A DNA stretch of 10,874 nucleotides from NCBI GenBank assembly GCA_017305815.1, contig JAFKJZ010000024.1, positions 1 through 10,874 on the forward strand. Reading direction: 5' to 3'. Shown here one piece after another: positions 1 to 6,499 of this stretch; positions within the stretch are counted from its first letter, which is position 1, and every line of letters starts with the position of its first letter. The position numbers and the translations under genes were made by a program. The stretch is from Hyphomicrobiales bacterium. GTDB taxonomy: Bacteria; Pseudomonadota; Alphaproteobacteria; Rhizobiales; Kaistiaceae. Below the pieces are notes generated by a model. That model was not told where the DNA came from, did not search any database, and was given only the letters and a program-made list of their open reading frames with translations.

Positions 1-1
1 G

Positions 2-256
2 CTGATGTCGGCGATCCGGGTTCCGATCGAGGTAAAGTTCGCGCTCGACGCCTCGGCCGCCCCGTTCTGCCACGCCGAAGCCGGCACGATCCTGCTCAGC
101 CAACCTCTGTCCGGCTATCGCGTGCATGGCCGGAATTCGAGCGTGACGGCGCCGCAACTGCAGCATTTCGATTCTGGAAGGGCGTCGTTCGGAAAGGACA
201 ACAAGAAGCAGGAACGCTGGTTCCGCAAGAACATCCGAAGGAAGCAGATCGCCTGA
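2..256 (+). CDS. Family-2 glycosyltransferase, 3' end only (copy 1 of tandem array)
   Basis: The reading frame is open to the left edge, so the start lies outside the window; the ATG at 5 is probably internal. What remains aligns with the middle-to-C-terminal part of the intact GT2 protein at 1804-3144. It shares the pattern FALDAS (probable catalytic Asp, compare LSADGH in copy 3) followed by PLSGYRVHGRNSS (compare PLSTYRIHGSNFA). This Asp then YR[IV]HG arrangement is common in bacterial GT2 enzymes that transfer sugars to polysaccharide or glycoconjugate acceptors. After the YRVHG motif the protein continues only about 40 residues, into a very basic tail (KKQERWFRKNIRRK), whereas copy 3 continues about 160. 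It is therefore either a naturally shorter paralogue or one that has lost its C-terminal extension. The next gene begins 57 bases later on the same strand, so the two may be co-transcribed. Confidence 0.7.
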   Translation: MMSAIRVPIEVKFALDASAAPFCHAEAGTILLSQPLSGYRVHGRNSSVTAPQLQHFDSGRASFGKDNKKQERWFRKNIRRKQIA

Positions 257-313
257 TCGGCAGCGACTACGTGGAACGGACCGTACGGACGGGATCGTTC
301 CAGACGAGGACCC

Positions 314-1264
314 ATGGATAAATCTGACTTCTCGATCCAGAACGTCGGGGCCGGCCAACTGGCCATGCCCGGCGCCATCCGCCTGCCCTTGCTGTCCTTC
401 GTCATCACAGGCCGCCCAGGCTCGGATTTTGGCCCGGCCATCGAAGCCTTGCGGATCCAGGATTATCCCCGCTTCGAGGTCATCGTGGTGGAGGCGGGTC
501 CTGCGGGCGATGGCCCTGCGGCGCTTGCCCCGCAGGTCGCCGCCGATCCTCGCTTCAAGCGGGTCGGCGCTTCTTCCGATCTCGGCTCCTTTCGGCTGGC
601 GACGATCGGCCTTGCGGCCGCGGAGGGCGAGTTCGTCGTCTTTCTCGACGCGAGCGAACTTCCCTCGCCGGGCTTCGCCTCCGCGCATATCCAGACGCAC
701 CTGGCGAGCCGCCACAACGTGGCCCTGACAGCCTCCCCCCGGCACGACGACGAGGCGATCCAGGCCGGCGGACGCATGCCGGCGGAGATGCCTGCGCCCC
801 GGCCCTGGCTGCAACCGGCGGTGCCCGTCCTCCGCCTCGCATCCCTCGACGACGACGCCTTCGCCCGTCTGGCGTCCAGCACGGCCTTGGTCGAACCCGC
901 GATACGGGACTGGACGGCTTCGCCCGCGACCATCCAGGTATACCGGCGCTTCGTCATCGACATGCTGCTCCCGCCGGACGGGGCGGACGCTTCCCCGTCG
1001 TCGGCGGACGCGCATTTCGCGCCGCTCTGCCAATGGCTCGGCGGCTCGGCGGCGATCCGTCTGCCCCTGCTAGCGTCCCGGCACGCTCATGCCGGCCCTG
1101 GCGCCAGCGCCGGCGGCCTCGACTGGCCGGTCGCGGGGGACCGCGGCAAGCTCGGCGTCTGGGCGGCGAACGGGGCGGAGTTTGCCCGCCGCATCGGGGC
1201 GAATCGCTACTGGGCCTCGAGCCCGGCGCCGCGATGCCCGATCCTGCCGAGATCGCCAGCCTGA
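314..1264 (+). CDS. Degenerate family-2 glycosyltransferase paralogue, truncated by frameshift (copy 2)
   Basis: This 316-residue product aligns end to end with the intact GT2 at 1804-3144: LPLLSFVITGRP with LPKVSFIVRNWN, IQDYPRFEVIVV with AQDYPNFEVVIV, HIQTHLASRHNVA with HIQVHLASRLNVA, and YRRFVIDML with YRRFILDML. Active-site signatures are eroded. The nucleotide-binding VDNAS of copy 3 is VEAGP here (E60), the DxD motif DSDD is DASE (residues 112-115), and YRIHGSN has become SRHAHAG. One acidic position, SADAH near 230, is kept. Homology stops abruptly after RYWA (about residue 301); the remaining 15 residues are unrelated, and the lost C-terminal domain appears in the -1 frame downstream. 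The ATG at 314 has a GAGGA at 306-310, rather close. I infer an inactive or pseudogenised glycosyltransferase. A non-catalytic role is possible but nothing here supports one. Confidence 0.65.
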   Translation: MDKSDFSIQNVGAGQLAMPGAIRLPLLSFVITGRPGSDFGPAIEALRIQDYPRFEVIVVEAGPAGDGPAALAPQVAADPRFKRVGASSDLGSFRLATIGLAAAEGEFVVFLDASELPSPGFASAHIQTHLASRHNVALTASPRHDDEAIQAGGRMPAEMPAPRPWLQPAVPVLRLASLDDDAFARLASSTALVEPAIRDWTASPATIQVYRRFVIDMLLPPDGADASPSSADAHFAPLCQWLGGSAAIRLPLLASRHAHAGPGASAGGLDWPVAGDRGKLGVWAANGAEFARRIGANRYWASSPAPRCPILPRSPA

Positions 1265-1509
1265 TGGACGGGCCGTTCGCGCAGCTCGCGGGCGCGCTGG
1301 GCGAGCGGGAGGCCATCCATCAGTTGCAGGCGCTGTTGTCGCGATCCGCCGTATTGGCCATCCTGCATCGGCGCTACGGCCAACGCCTGCCGCTACGCAT
1401 ACACTGGGCCATCCGATCGAGGGCCCTGCGCCAGATGCATGGGAATCTCCGTCTTTATCTCCGCTCCCGCCGCGGCCGACGCCGGCAGGGCCAGCCCGGA
1501 CGCGCCTGA
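1217..1509 (+). pseudogene. Detached C-terminal part of GT2 copy 2, out of frame
   Basis: The frame that ends at 1509 encodes, from about 1217 on, a segment that aligns without gaps over about 65 residues with the C-terminal domain of the intact paralogue at 1804-3144. Shared landmarks are DPAE with DLAE, QLAGALG with HLAATFG, and LRQMHGNLRLYLRSRRGR with ARQWHAQLKRFVRKRRAR. It sits directly after, and one frame back from, the truncated gene at 314-1264, as a single-base loss (or a loss of 3n+1 bases) near 1214-1240 would produce. Comparison with copy 3 suggests a few codons after RYWA are missing as well. An ATG at 1234 lies in this frame but has no convincing ribosome binding site, so separate translation is unlikely. 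A sequencing or assembly error is the main alternative. Confidence 0.6.
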
Positions 1510-1803
1510 AGAACCCGGGCGGCACTCGACGCGGCCTCCCCGGCAACTCACGCGGCAGGAGCGCCGTCAGGCAGCGCTCCGGTAGCCAAACACCCTGTGG
1601 CCGCGACCTACCCGCCGTTGCAGCGGTTTTCCACCCACTATTCTGGATAAATTCCAACCAAGTCATTGCGTGCCCAAACAGGCGCGCATACCAATGAAAG
1701 TCGGTCGGAAAGCCGGCTACGGGACAACCGCTCAGCATATCCACCCAGCAGCTTGTCGAGACGCTGACGGCGATCGACAGCTTCAAGGCGCCTGACTCGA
1801 TCG
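1510..1803. other. 294-base gap between GT2 copies 2 and 3
   Basis: No gene is supported here. The first part is GC-rich. It holds one perfect 7-bp inverted repeat, GGAGCGC at 1558-1564 and GCGCTCC at 1574-1580 with a 9-base loop; no T-run follows, so it is a weak terminator candidate at best. A less GC-rich stretch at about 1625-1700 is the likeliest place for a promoter serving copy 3: TTGCAG at 1618-1623 and TATTCT at 1639-1644 are 15 bases apart, which is marginal. A 33-codon reading frame from ATG 1694 to a stop at 1793 resembles nothing I know, and I do not call it a gene. Confidence 0.35.
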
Positions 1804-3144
1804 ATGCTCACCCGTTTGGAGACCTCAAGATCCGGCATCCTCGCCTCGCCTGGCATCGCCCGGCGGGAAACGGCCCTCACGATCGGCGGCCTAGCGACCT
1901 CGAGGCTGGCGACGGCGGGCGAGGTAAAGCTGCCGAAGGTCTCCTTCATCGTTCGCAACTGGAACTATGGCCGCTATGTCGGCCGCACGATCGACTCGAT
2001 CCAGGCCCAGGACTATCCGAACTTCGAGGTCGTGATCGTCGACAACGCCTCGACGGATGACAGCCGCGAGGTGATCGAACGGCATGTTGGCGACGACCCG
2101 CGCTTTCGGGTCATCCATTCCGACATCAATCTCGGGCCGCTCGGCGGCGCGCTTCTCGGGCTGGAACACGCAACAGGCGATTTCGTCGCCTTCGTCGATT
2201 CCGACGACACGCTGCTGTCGAATTTCGCCTCGACACATATCCAGGTTCACCTCGCAAGCCGTCTCAATGTGGCGTTCACCTCCAGCACGGCGATCGAGAC
2301 TGGGCCGGATGGCGCCATGCTCAACGGCCACCGGGCGCGGACCCAAATGCGGCGCGAGGAAATCGCGACGGGTCTGCGGGCCGCAGAGATCGTGCCGCGC
2401 CTGCCATCCATCGATGACAACGCCTTTGCGGTGCTCTCGCGCCACACCCGCCTGATCCAGCCTCTCTCGGCCGAATGGCCCTGGTCGCCCGGCACAGCGA
2501 ACATGTATCGGCGGTTCATCCTCGACATGCTCGCCCCCGCGTGCCGCGCGGCCGACCTTCCCAAGCTTTCCGCCGATGGACACTACAACCGGCTCGGCCA
2601 TCTCCTCGGCGGATCGGCCGTGATCGACCTGCCGCTTTCGACCTATCGCATCCACGGCAGCAACTTCGCCGCTTCGGTGCCGAGCCTCGCCTTTCTCGGC
2701 AGCGACGCCGGGCCGGCGACCAGGTTTCGCGTCCTGCGCATGCGCGAAATCATGCGGGTCTTTGTCGCCAACGCCGCCGATTTCTCGGCTCGCATCGGCG
2801 AGAAGCGCTATTGGGCCGCGTTGGGCGTCCTGTTCGAACAGGGCGGGCTCAGGTCGGGGCAGGATCTGGCGGAGTGGAAGCGCGACCAGTTCCTCGACGA
2901 ACAGGTCCGCCATCTCGCCGCGACCTTCGGTGCGAGCAGGACCGCCCGCAAGCTGGCCGAGTTCCTGCCGAAGCCGCTGCTGCGTTCGAGCCTCGACGCG
3001 CTTCATGGCTCCAACTGGCCGGCTCACGCCCGGCTGGAACTGCATATCGGCGCCGCGCGCCAGTGGCACGCCCAGCTCAAGCGCTTCGTGCGCAAGCGGC
3101 GCGCGAGGCTTTCCGCCCTGCTGTCTCCGACCGGCCAGCCCTGA
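1804..3144 (+). CDS. Family-2 glycosyltransferase, intact (copy 3)
   Basis: This 446-residue protein starts with about 43 residues of uncharacterised N-terminal sequence, followed by a GT-A fold from about 44 to 170. The signatures are VSFIVRNWNYGRYV, then FEVVIVDNASTDDS with D80 expected to bind the nucleotide sugar, and AFVDSDD with the metal-binding DxD at 132-134. LSADGHYNRLGH around D258 is the probable catalytic base region, and STYRIHGSN (279-287) is a common bacterial GT2 motif. From about 300 on is a C-terminal extension, mostly predicted helical, ending in a very basic stretch (KRFVRKRRARL). There are no obvious membrane segments, so it is probably cytosolic or peripheral. The likely role is sugar transfer in cell-surface polysaccharide or protein glycosylation; donor and acceptor are unknown. 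The first ATG after an in-frame stop at 1765 is 1804; its Shine-Dalgarno match (AAGG near 1785) is poor, so the true start may lie further downstream, before VSFIV. Confidence 0.85.
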   Translation: MLTRLETSRSGILASPGIARRETALTIGGLATSRLATAGEVKLPKVSFIVRNWNYGRYVGRTIDSIQAQDYPNFEVVIVDNASTDDSREVIERHVGDDPRFRVIHSDINLGPLGGALLGLEHATGDFVAFVDSDDTLLSNFASTHIQVHLASRLNVAFTSSTAIETGPDGAMLNGHRARTQMRREEIATGLRAAEIVPRLPSIDDNAFAVLSRHTRLIQPLSAEWPWSPGTANMYRRFILDMLAPACRAADLPKLSADGHYNRLGHLLGGSAVIDLPLSTYRIHGSNFAASVPSLAFLGSDAGPATRFRVLRMREIMRVFVANAADFSARIGEKRYWAALGVLFEQGGLRSGQDLAEWKRDQFLDEQVRHLAATFGASRTARKLAEFLPKPLLRSSLDALHGSNWPAHARLELHIGAARQWHAQLKRFVRKRRARLSALLSPTGQP

Positions 3145-3197
3145 CGCGTCCGCAACCGGGCGGCGATGTCGCACCCCCTTCTCGCCGCCGCCCGCCT

Positions 3198-3225
3198 TTG
3201 CGCGTTTTGAGCACGATGCTATAGG
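3198..3225 (+). promoter_or_regulatory. Candidate sigma-70-type promoter of icd
   Basis: A -35-like TTGCGC at 3198-3203 and a -10-like TATAGG at 3220-3225 are 16 bases apart, about 90 bases before the icd start and in the only gene-free stretch ahead of it. The -10 region is preceded by GC (GCTATAGGGG), which is common in alphaproteobacterial promoters. This is pattern matching only; transcription start mapping would settle it. Confidence 0.4.
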
Positions 3226-3314
3226 GGAGCCCGCACCATCCTCGGCGCCGCTCCGCCCGCGACCTCCTTCCGCCGGCAGGCTTCGCCGTCAACCCAGAAG
3301 CGAGGTTCCCCTCC

Positions 3315-4526
3315 ATGGCGAAGATCAAGGTAGCCAATCCCGTCGTTGAGCTCGACGGCGACGAGATGACCCGGATCATCTGGCAGAACATCAAGGACAA
3401 GCTGATCCACCCCTACCTCGATCTCGACCTCCAGTATTACGACCTGGGCATCGAGCATCGCGACGCCACCAACGACCAGGTGACGATCGAAGCGGCCGAG
3501 GCGATCAAGAAGGTCGGCGTCGGCGTCAAGTGCGCCACCATCACGCCGGACGAAGCCCGCGTGAAGGAATTCAACCTCAAGGAAATGTGGAAGTCGCCGA
3601 ATGGCACCATCCGCAACATCCTCGGCGGCGTGATCTTCCGCGAGCCGATCATCTGCCAGAACGTGCCCCGCCTGGTTCCCGGCTGGACCCAGCCGATCAT
3701 CGTCGGCCGTCATGCCTTCGGCGACCAGTACAAGGCGACCGATTTCAAGGTTCCCGGCAAGGGCCGGATGACGATCAAGTTCGAGGGCGAGGACGGCACC
3801 GTCATCGAGAAGGAAGTCTTCAAGTTCCCGGGCGCCGGCGTCGCGCTCGCGATGTACAACCTCGACGAATCGATTCGCGAGTTCGCCCGCGCCTCGCTGA
3901 ACTACGGCCTGATGCGCAAGTACCCGGTCTATCTGTCGACCAAGAACACCATCCTCAAGGCCTATGACGGCCGCTTCAAGGACCTGTTCCAGGAAGTGTT
4001 CGACGCCGAGTTCGCCGCCGCCTTCAAGGCCGCCGGCATCACCTATGAGCACCGCCTGATCGACGACATGGTCGCCTCGGCCCTGAAGTGGTCCGGCGGC
4101 TACGTCTGGGCCTGCAAGAACTATGACGGCGACGTCCAGTCCGACACCGTCGCGCAGGGCTTCGGCTCGCTCGGCCTGATGACCTCCGTGCTGCTGACGC
4201 CCGACGGCAAGACCGTCGAGGCCGAAGCCGCCCACGGCACCGTGACGCGCCACTACCGCCAGCACCAGCAGGGCAAGGAGACGTCGACCAACTCGATCGC
4301 TTCGATCTTCGCCTGGACGCGTGGCCTCGCCCATCGCGCCAAGCTCGACGACAACGCCGAACTCGCCAAGTTCGCGACGACGCTCGAGAAGGTCTGCGTC
4401 GACACGGTCGAGGCCGGCGACATGACCAAGGACCTGGCGCTGCTCGTCGGCCCGGACCAGAAGTGGCTCTCGACCACGGGCTTCCTCGACAAGGTCAGCG
4501 AGAACCTGACCAAGGCAATGGCTTAA
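3315..4526 (+). CDS. icd: NADP-dependent isocitrate dehydrogenase (IDH1-type)
   Basis: This enzyme performs the oxidative decarboxylation of isocitrate to 2-oxoglutarate with NADP+ in the TCA cycle, as a cytosolic homodimer. The 403-residue protein matches the eukaryote-like IDH class rather than the E. coli type, and residue numbers almost coincide with human IDH1. The substrate-binding S94, N96, R100, R109 and R132 (in [10 protein letters not shown], with Y139) are all present. K210 corresponds to human K212, and D250, D273 and D277 to the metal ligands D252, D275 and D279. The NADP-binding segment [12 protein letters not shown] lies at 304-315, followed by [17 protein letters not shown]. 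The ATG at 3315 has GAGG at 3302-3305, nine bases upstream. The gene appears monocistronic, with its own candidate promoter and a strong terminator right after it. No residue is missing, and I see nothing odd. Confidence 0.97.
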   Translation: MAKIKVANPVVELDGDEMTRIIWQNIKDKLIHPYLDLDLQYYDLGIEHRDATNDQVTIEAAEAIKKVGVGVKCATITPDEARVKEFNLKEMWKSPNGTIRNILGGVIFREPIICQNVPRLVPGWTQPIIVGRHAFGDQYKATDFKVPGKGRMTIKFEGEDGTVIEKEVFKFPGAGVALAMYNLDESIREFARASLNYGLMRKYPVYLSTKNTILKAYDGRFKDLFQEVFDAEFAAAFKAAGITYEHRLIDDMVASALKWSGGYVWACKNYDGDVQSDTVAQGFGSLGLMTSVLLTPDGKTVEAEAAHGTVTRHYRQHQQGKETSTNSIASIFAWTRGLAHRAKLDDNAELAKFATTLEKVCVDTVEAGDMTKDLALLVGPDQKWLSTTGFLDKVSENLTKAMA

Positions 4527-4551
4527 GCCCTAGCCTATCGCGAAATGAACG

Positions 4552-4586
4552 AGGCCCCCTCCCGCCCGGGTGGGGGCCTTTTCTTT
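4552..4586 (+). terminator. Rho-independent terminator of icd
   Basis: AGGCCCCC at 4552-4559 pairs with GGGGGCCT at 4572-4579, with an inner CCC/GGG pairing possible around a GCCC loop. The T-rich tract TTTTCTTT (4579-4586) follows at once. It begins 26 bases after the icd stop codon. Read on the opposite strand the hairpin is followed only by a weak T-rich run, so it may also slow - strand transcription arriving from the gene that ends at 4603. Confidence 0.9.
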
Positions 4587-4602
4587 GTCGCCTGCGCGCG
4601 GC

Positions 4603-5346
4603 CTACATCTTCGACAGCACGAGGATCGGCCGGCCGCCGTCATCGCTCAGAATCAGCTTTTGACGGGGGGCGTCGACGCGCCACCGGCGAACCTGCCTGA
4701 GCGCGTCGAGGAATTTCGCAGGCGTGCAGGCCTTCATGGTGGTGACGATCTGGCCGAAGCGGATGCCGTCGCCGCGGATCGTAGCGCTGCCGCCCATGGA
4801 GTTGCAGCCGCCCGAACCGCTGACCCTGCCGTTCGGGGCGATGACGAGGACCGTCTGTAGATAGTCCATGACGCCGCCGCCGCGAATATCCTCGGCGAGC
4901 CAGCGTCCGGCGGGCCCGGCAGCGAGGCGCGGCTGGGCCTGCCCAGCCACGCGCTGCAACGGGATGTCGATCCGGTCCGGACCGCCGATCTCGACCGCAT
5001 GGCGGCTGGTCGAGGTAAACCAGAGCCGGTCGCCGACCGAGATCGTCGCCCGCAGCGCATAGCTATGGCGCGGCTGCAGCTTCGCGGCGTCGAAGTGGAG
5101 GCTGTAGGGAATCGGCGCCTGGCCGCGCGCCCGGAAGCGAGTCTCGGCGATCGTCCTCGACGGCGCGTCGGCCAGCGAGACGTCCTGAAGCTGGACCGTG
5201 ACGCGGGCGTCCGGCGGCAGCGCCATCCGCTCGCGATAGACGACCTCCCCGTGCAGCGTCCGCGTGGCGGCGAGCGCCGCCATGGCATTGAAGCCGACAA
5301 AGGCCGCGAGCGCTGCCGCCCATATTTTCCGACCGAAGAGCCGCAT
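4603..5346 (-). CDS. Exported YbaY-like plus META-domain protein
   Basis: This 247-residue envelope protein has a Sec signal peptide: RLFGRK, then a hydrophobic core to about residue 24, with a likely cleavage after AALA or ALAA. There is no Cys after it, so it is probably soluble in the periplasm rather than a lipoprotein. Residues about 28-132 resemble the YbaY/YscW-like beta-sandwich (LHGEVVYRERMALPPDARVTV, then FTSTSRHAVEI). Residues about 146-246 form a META/HslJ domain with GRWL, GSGGCNSMGG, FGQIVTTMKAC and a final LILSDDGGRPILVL. META domains occur in heat-shock or antibiotic-resistance-linked envelope proteins; the precise role here is unknown. I chose the start at 5346 over an in-frame ATG at 5382 because GGGAGG lies seven bases ahead of it and the signal peptide then begins at once. 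It lies 83 bases downstream of the AraC gene on the same strand, so read-through from there is possible. Confidence 0.85.
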   Translation of the reverse strand: MRLFGRKIWAAALAAFVGFNAMAALAATRTLHGEVVYRERMALPPDARVTVQLQDVSLADAPSRTIAETRFRARGQAPIPYSLHFDAAKLQPRHSYALRATISVGDRLWFTSTSRHAVEIGGPDRIDIPLQRVAGQAQPRLAAGPAGRWLAEDIRGGGVMDYLQTVLVIAPNGRVSGSGGCNSMGGSATIRGDGIRFGQIVTTMKACTPAKFLDALRQVRRWRVDAPRQKLILSDDGGRPILVLSKM

Positions 5347-5352
5347 GGCGTT

Positions 5353-5359
5353 TCCTCCC
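5353..5359 (-). promoter_or_regulatory. Shine-Dalgarno site that fixes the META-protein start
   Basis: On the - strand this reads GGGAGGA, followed by a short spacer and the ATG at 5346-5344. It decides the start codon in favour of 5346 rather than the more upstream ATG at 5382. Confidence 0.8.
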
Positions 5360-5429
5360 AGGCGAGATCCAGGGCGTTTCACCCGCCTCCGATCTCACTG
5401 GAAGTGAGCAGCAAGAGCAAGCCGGACCG

Positions 5430-6344
5430 CTAGACCGGCTGCGAGAGGCGCTGGGGATCGAGAGCCGAGAGTTCGCGCAGCCGCGCTGCGTCGCGGCCGG
5501 GCGGTTCGCCGAACAGGCGGCTATATTCGCGGCTGAACTGCGACTGGCTTTCATAGCCGACCGCGAAGCCGATGCTGCCGGCATCCGCGCGCTGGCCCAG
5601 CAGCAGCCGGCGCGCCTCCTGCAGGCGGATCTGCTTCTGGAACTGCAGCGGGCTCATCGACGTCACTGCCTTGAAATGCCGGTGGAACGACGAGACGCTC
5701 ATGCCGGCGATCGCGGCGAGGCCCTCGATGCGGATCGCCTCGCTGAAATTGTGCTTGATCCAGTCGATCGCGCGATTGACGCAGGAAAGCCGGCTGTCGG
5801 AAAGCGCGATCTGGCGCAGCATGCGGCCCTGCGCGCCGGTCAGCAGCCTATAGAGGATCTCGCGCTCGATCAGCGGGGATAGAATCCCGGAATCGCGGGG
5901 ACGGTCGAGCAGGCGGACCATGCGGATGACAGGATCGAGCAATTCCGCATCGATCGGGCTGACGGCCATGCCGGCCGAAGGCGCGTCGTCATCGTCGAGA
6001 TGCTCCGCCAGTTCGAGGATCATCGAGGCGAGCGCGGTGCGGTCGATCCGCATGCTGAAGGCGAGATAGGGCTCGGTGTCGCTGGCGTCGAGGATCGCGC
6101 CGCTGGCCGGCAGGTCGACCGAGACGACCAGATATTTCGCCGTGTCATAGATCAGCACCTTGTCGCCAACCATCACCTGCTTGCGCCCCTGCGCCACGAC
6201 GCAGAACAGCGGCTCATAGAGCACGCGGGTCGGCGCCGTCTGGCTCGCGGAACGCATCAGCGTCACACGCGGGATCGCCGTTTCGAACCGGGTTTCGGTG
6301 CAATGGCGCTCGATCAGCGCGCGGAGTTCATTCATGGCTTCCAT
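5430..6344 (-). CDS. AraC-family transcriptional regulator (AraC_N plus HTH)
   Basis: This DNA-binding regulator has 304 residues. Residues about 20-175 match the AraC_N type of sensor domain (VLYEPLFCVVAQGRKQVMVG, then YLVVSVDLPASGAI). Residues about 205-285 form the double helix-turn-helix: IEGLAAIAGMSVSSFHRHFK, then SPLQFQKQIRLQEARRLLL, then IGFAVGYESQSQFSREYSRLFG with the usual P-x-x-x-R ending. Regulators of this type are often divergent from oxidoreductase genes and activate them in response to aldehydes or other small molecules, as YqhC does for yqhD in E. coli; the ligand here is unknown. The start at 6344 is preferred to the longer frame from 6440 because GGAG stands about five bases upstream and the extra N-terminus does not resemble the family. 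A second ATG three codons in (6335) is an alternative. It is divergent from the SDR gene at 6500. Confidence 0.9.
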   Translation of the reverse strand: MEAMNELRALIERHCTETRFETAIPRVTLMRSASQTAPTRVLYEPLFCVVAQGRKQVMVGDKVLIYDTAKYLVVSVDLPASGAILDASDTEPYLAFSMRIDRTALASMILELAEHLDDDDAPSAGMAVSPIDAELLDPVIRMVRLLDRPRDSGILSPLIEREILYRLLTGAQGRMLRQIALSDSRLSCVNRAIDWIKHNFSEAIRIEGLAAIAGMSVSSFHRHFKAVTSMSPLQFQKQIRLQEARRLLLGQRADAGSIGFAVGYESQSQFSREYSRLFGEPPGRDAARLRELSALDPQRLSQPV

Positions 6345-6356
6345 GGTGGCTCCGAT

Positions 6357-6383
6357 AGAATATCCCCCGGCTGCGCGGCGCAA
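6357..6383 (-). promoter_or_regulatory. Candidate promoter of the AraC-family gene
   Basis: Read on the - strand, TTGCGC (6383-6378) and TATTCT (6362-6357) are separated by 15 bases and stand just upstream of the start at 6344, implying a very short leader. The spacing is one or two bases below ideal, so this is a moderate match only. Confidence 0.35.
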
Positions 6384-6422
6384 GCGGGCTAACAGCCTAG
6401 ATCGGCACTCTGAGAGGATCGT

Positions 6423-6444
6423 GCAAGAAGCTGGCAGCATCCTG
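6423..6444. promoter_or_regulatory. Candidate AraC-type direct-repeat operator
   Basis: Two adjacent 11-base units, GCAAGAAGCTG (6423-6433) and GCAGCATCCTG (6434-6444), agree at 7 of 11 positions. A head-to-tail repeat with a period of one helical turn is what an AraC-family dimer usually binds. It sits between the divergent AraC and SDR genes, 55 bases before the SDR start, where an activator would be expected to bind. The match to this regulator is inferred from position, not from a known motif. Confidence 0.35.
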
Positions 6445-6499
6445 GTAACGCTTTGTCAGCCCGCGCCCCATCTTTCCGGATGAAGCGAAGGAGCTCGAC

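Noticed and set aside
273..301. Inverted repeat GGAACG/CGTTCC between GT2 copies 1 and 2
   Set aside because: Six base pairs around a 17-base loop with no T-run; too weak to call a terminator.
1033..1216. Use of ATG 1033 as the start of a separate small gene ending at 1509
   Set aside because: Residues before about 1217 are out-of-frame GT2 sequence with no homology to the family; only the part after the frameshift is meaningful.
1644..1652. Nine-base match TGGATAAAT shared with the start of GT2 copy 2 (315-323)
   Set aside because: Too short and not extended by flanking similarity; I cannot separate it from chance, so I do not claim a duplicated leader.
1891..3174. 427-codon open frame on the - strand opposite GT2 copy 3
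   Set aside because: It lies fully antisense to a gene with clear GT2 motifs, its translation is rich in Arg/Gly/Ala with no recognisable domain, and long antisense frames are expected in such GC-rich DNA.
3219..4334. 371-codon open frame on the - strand opposite icd
   Set aside because: icd is unmistakable on the + strand; the antisense product is a low-complexity Gly/Ala/Asp/Val shadow.
5347..5382. Upstream ATG at 5382 for the META protein and at 6440 for the AraC protein
   Set aside because: For the META protein the Shine-Dalgarno site and the beginning of the signal peptide mark the later ATG (5346); for the AraC protein GGAG and family homology mark 6344.
5394..5408. Hairpin CTCACT-GGA-AGTGAG between the AraC and META-protein genes
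   Set aside because: Short stem, no T-run on either strand, and no sign that it matters for either gene.
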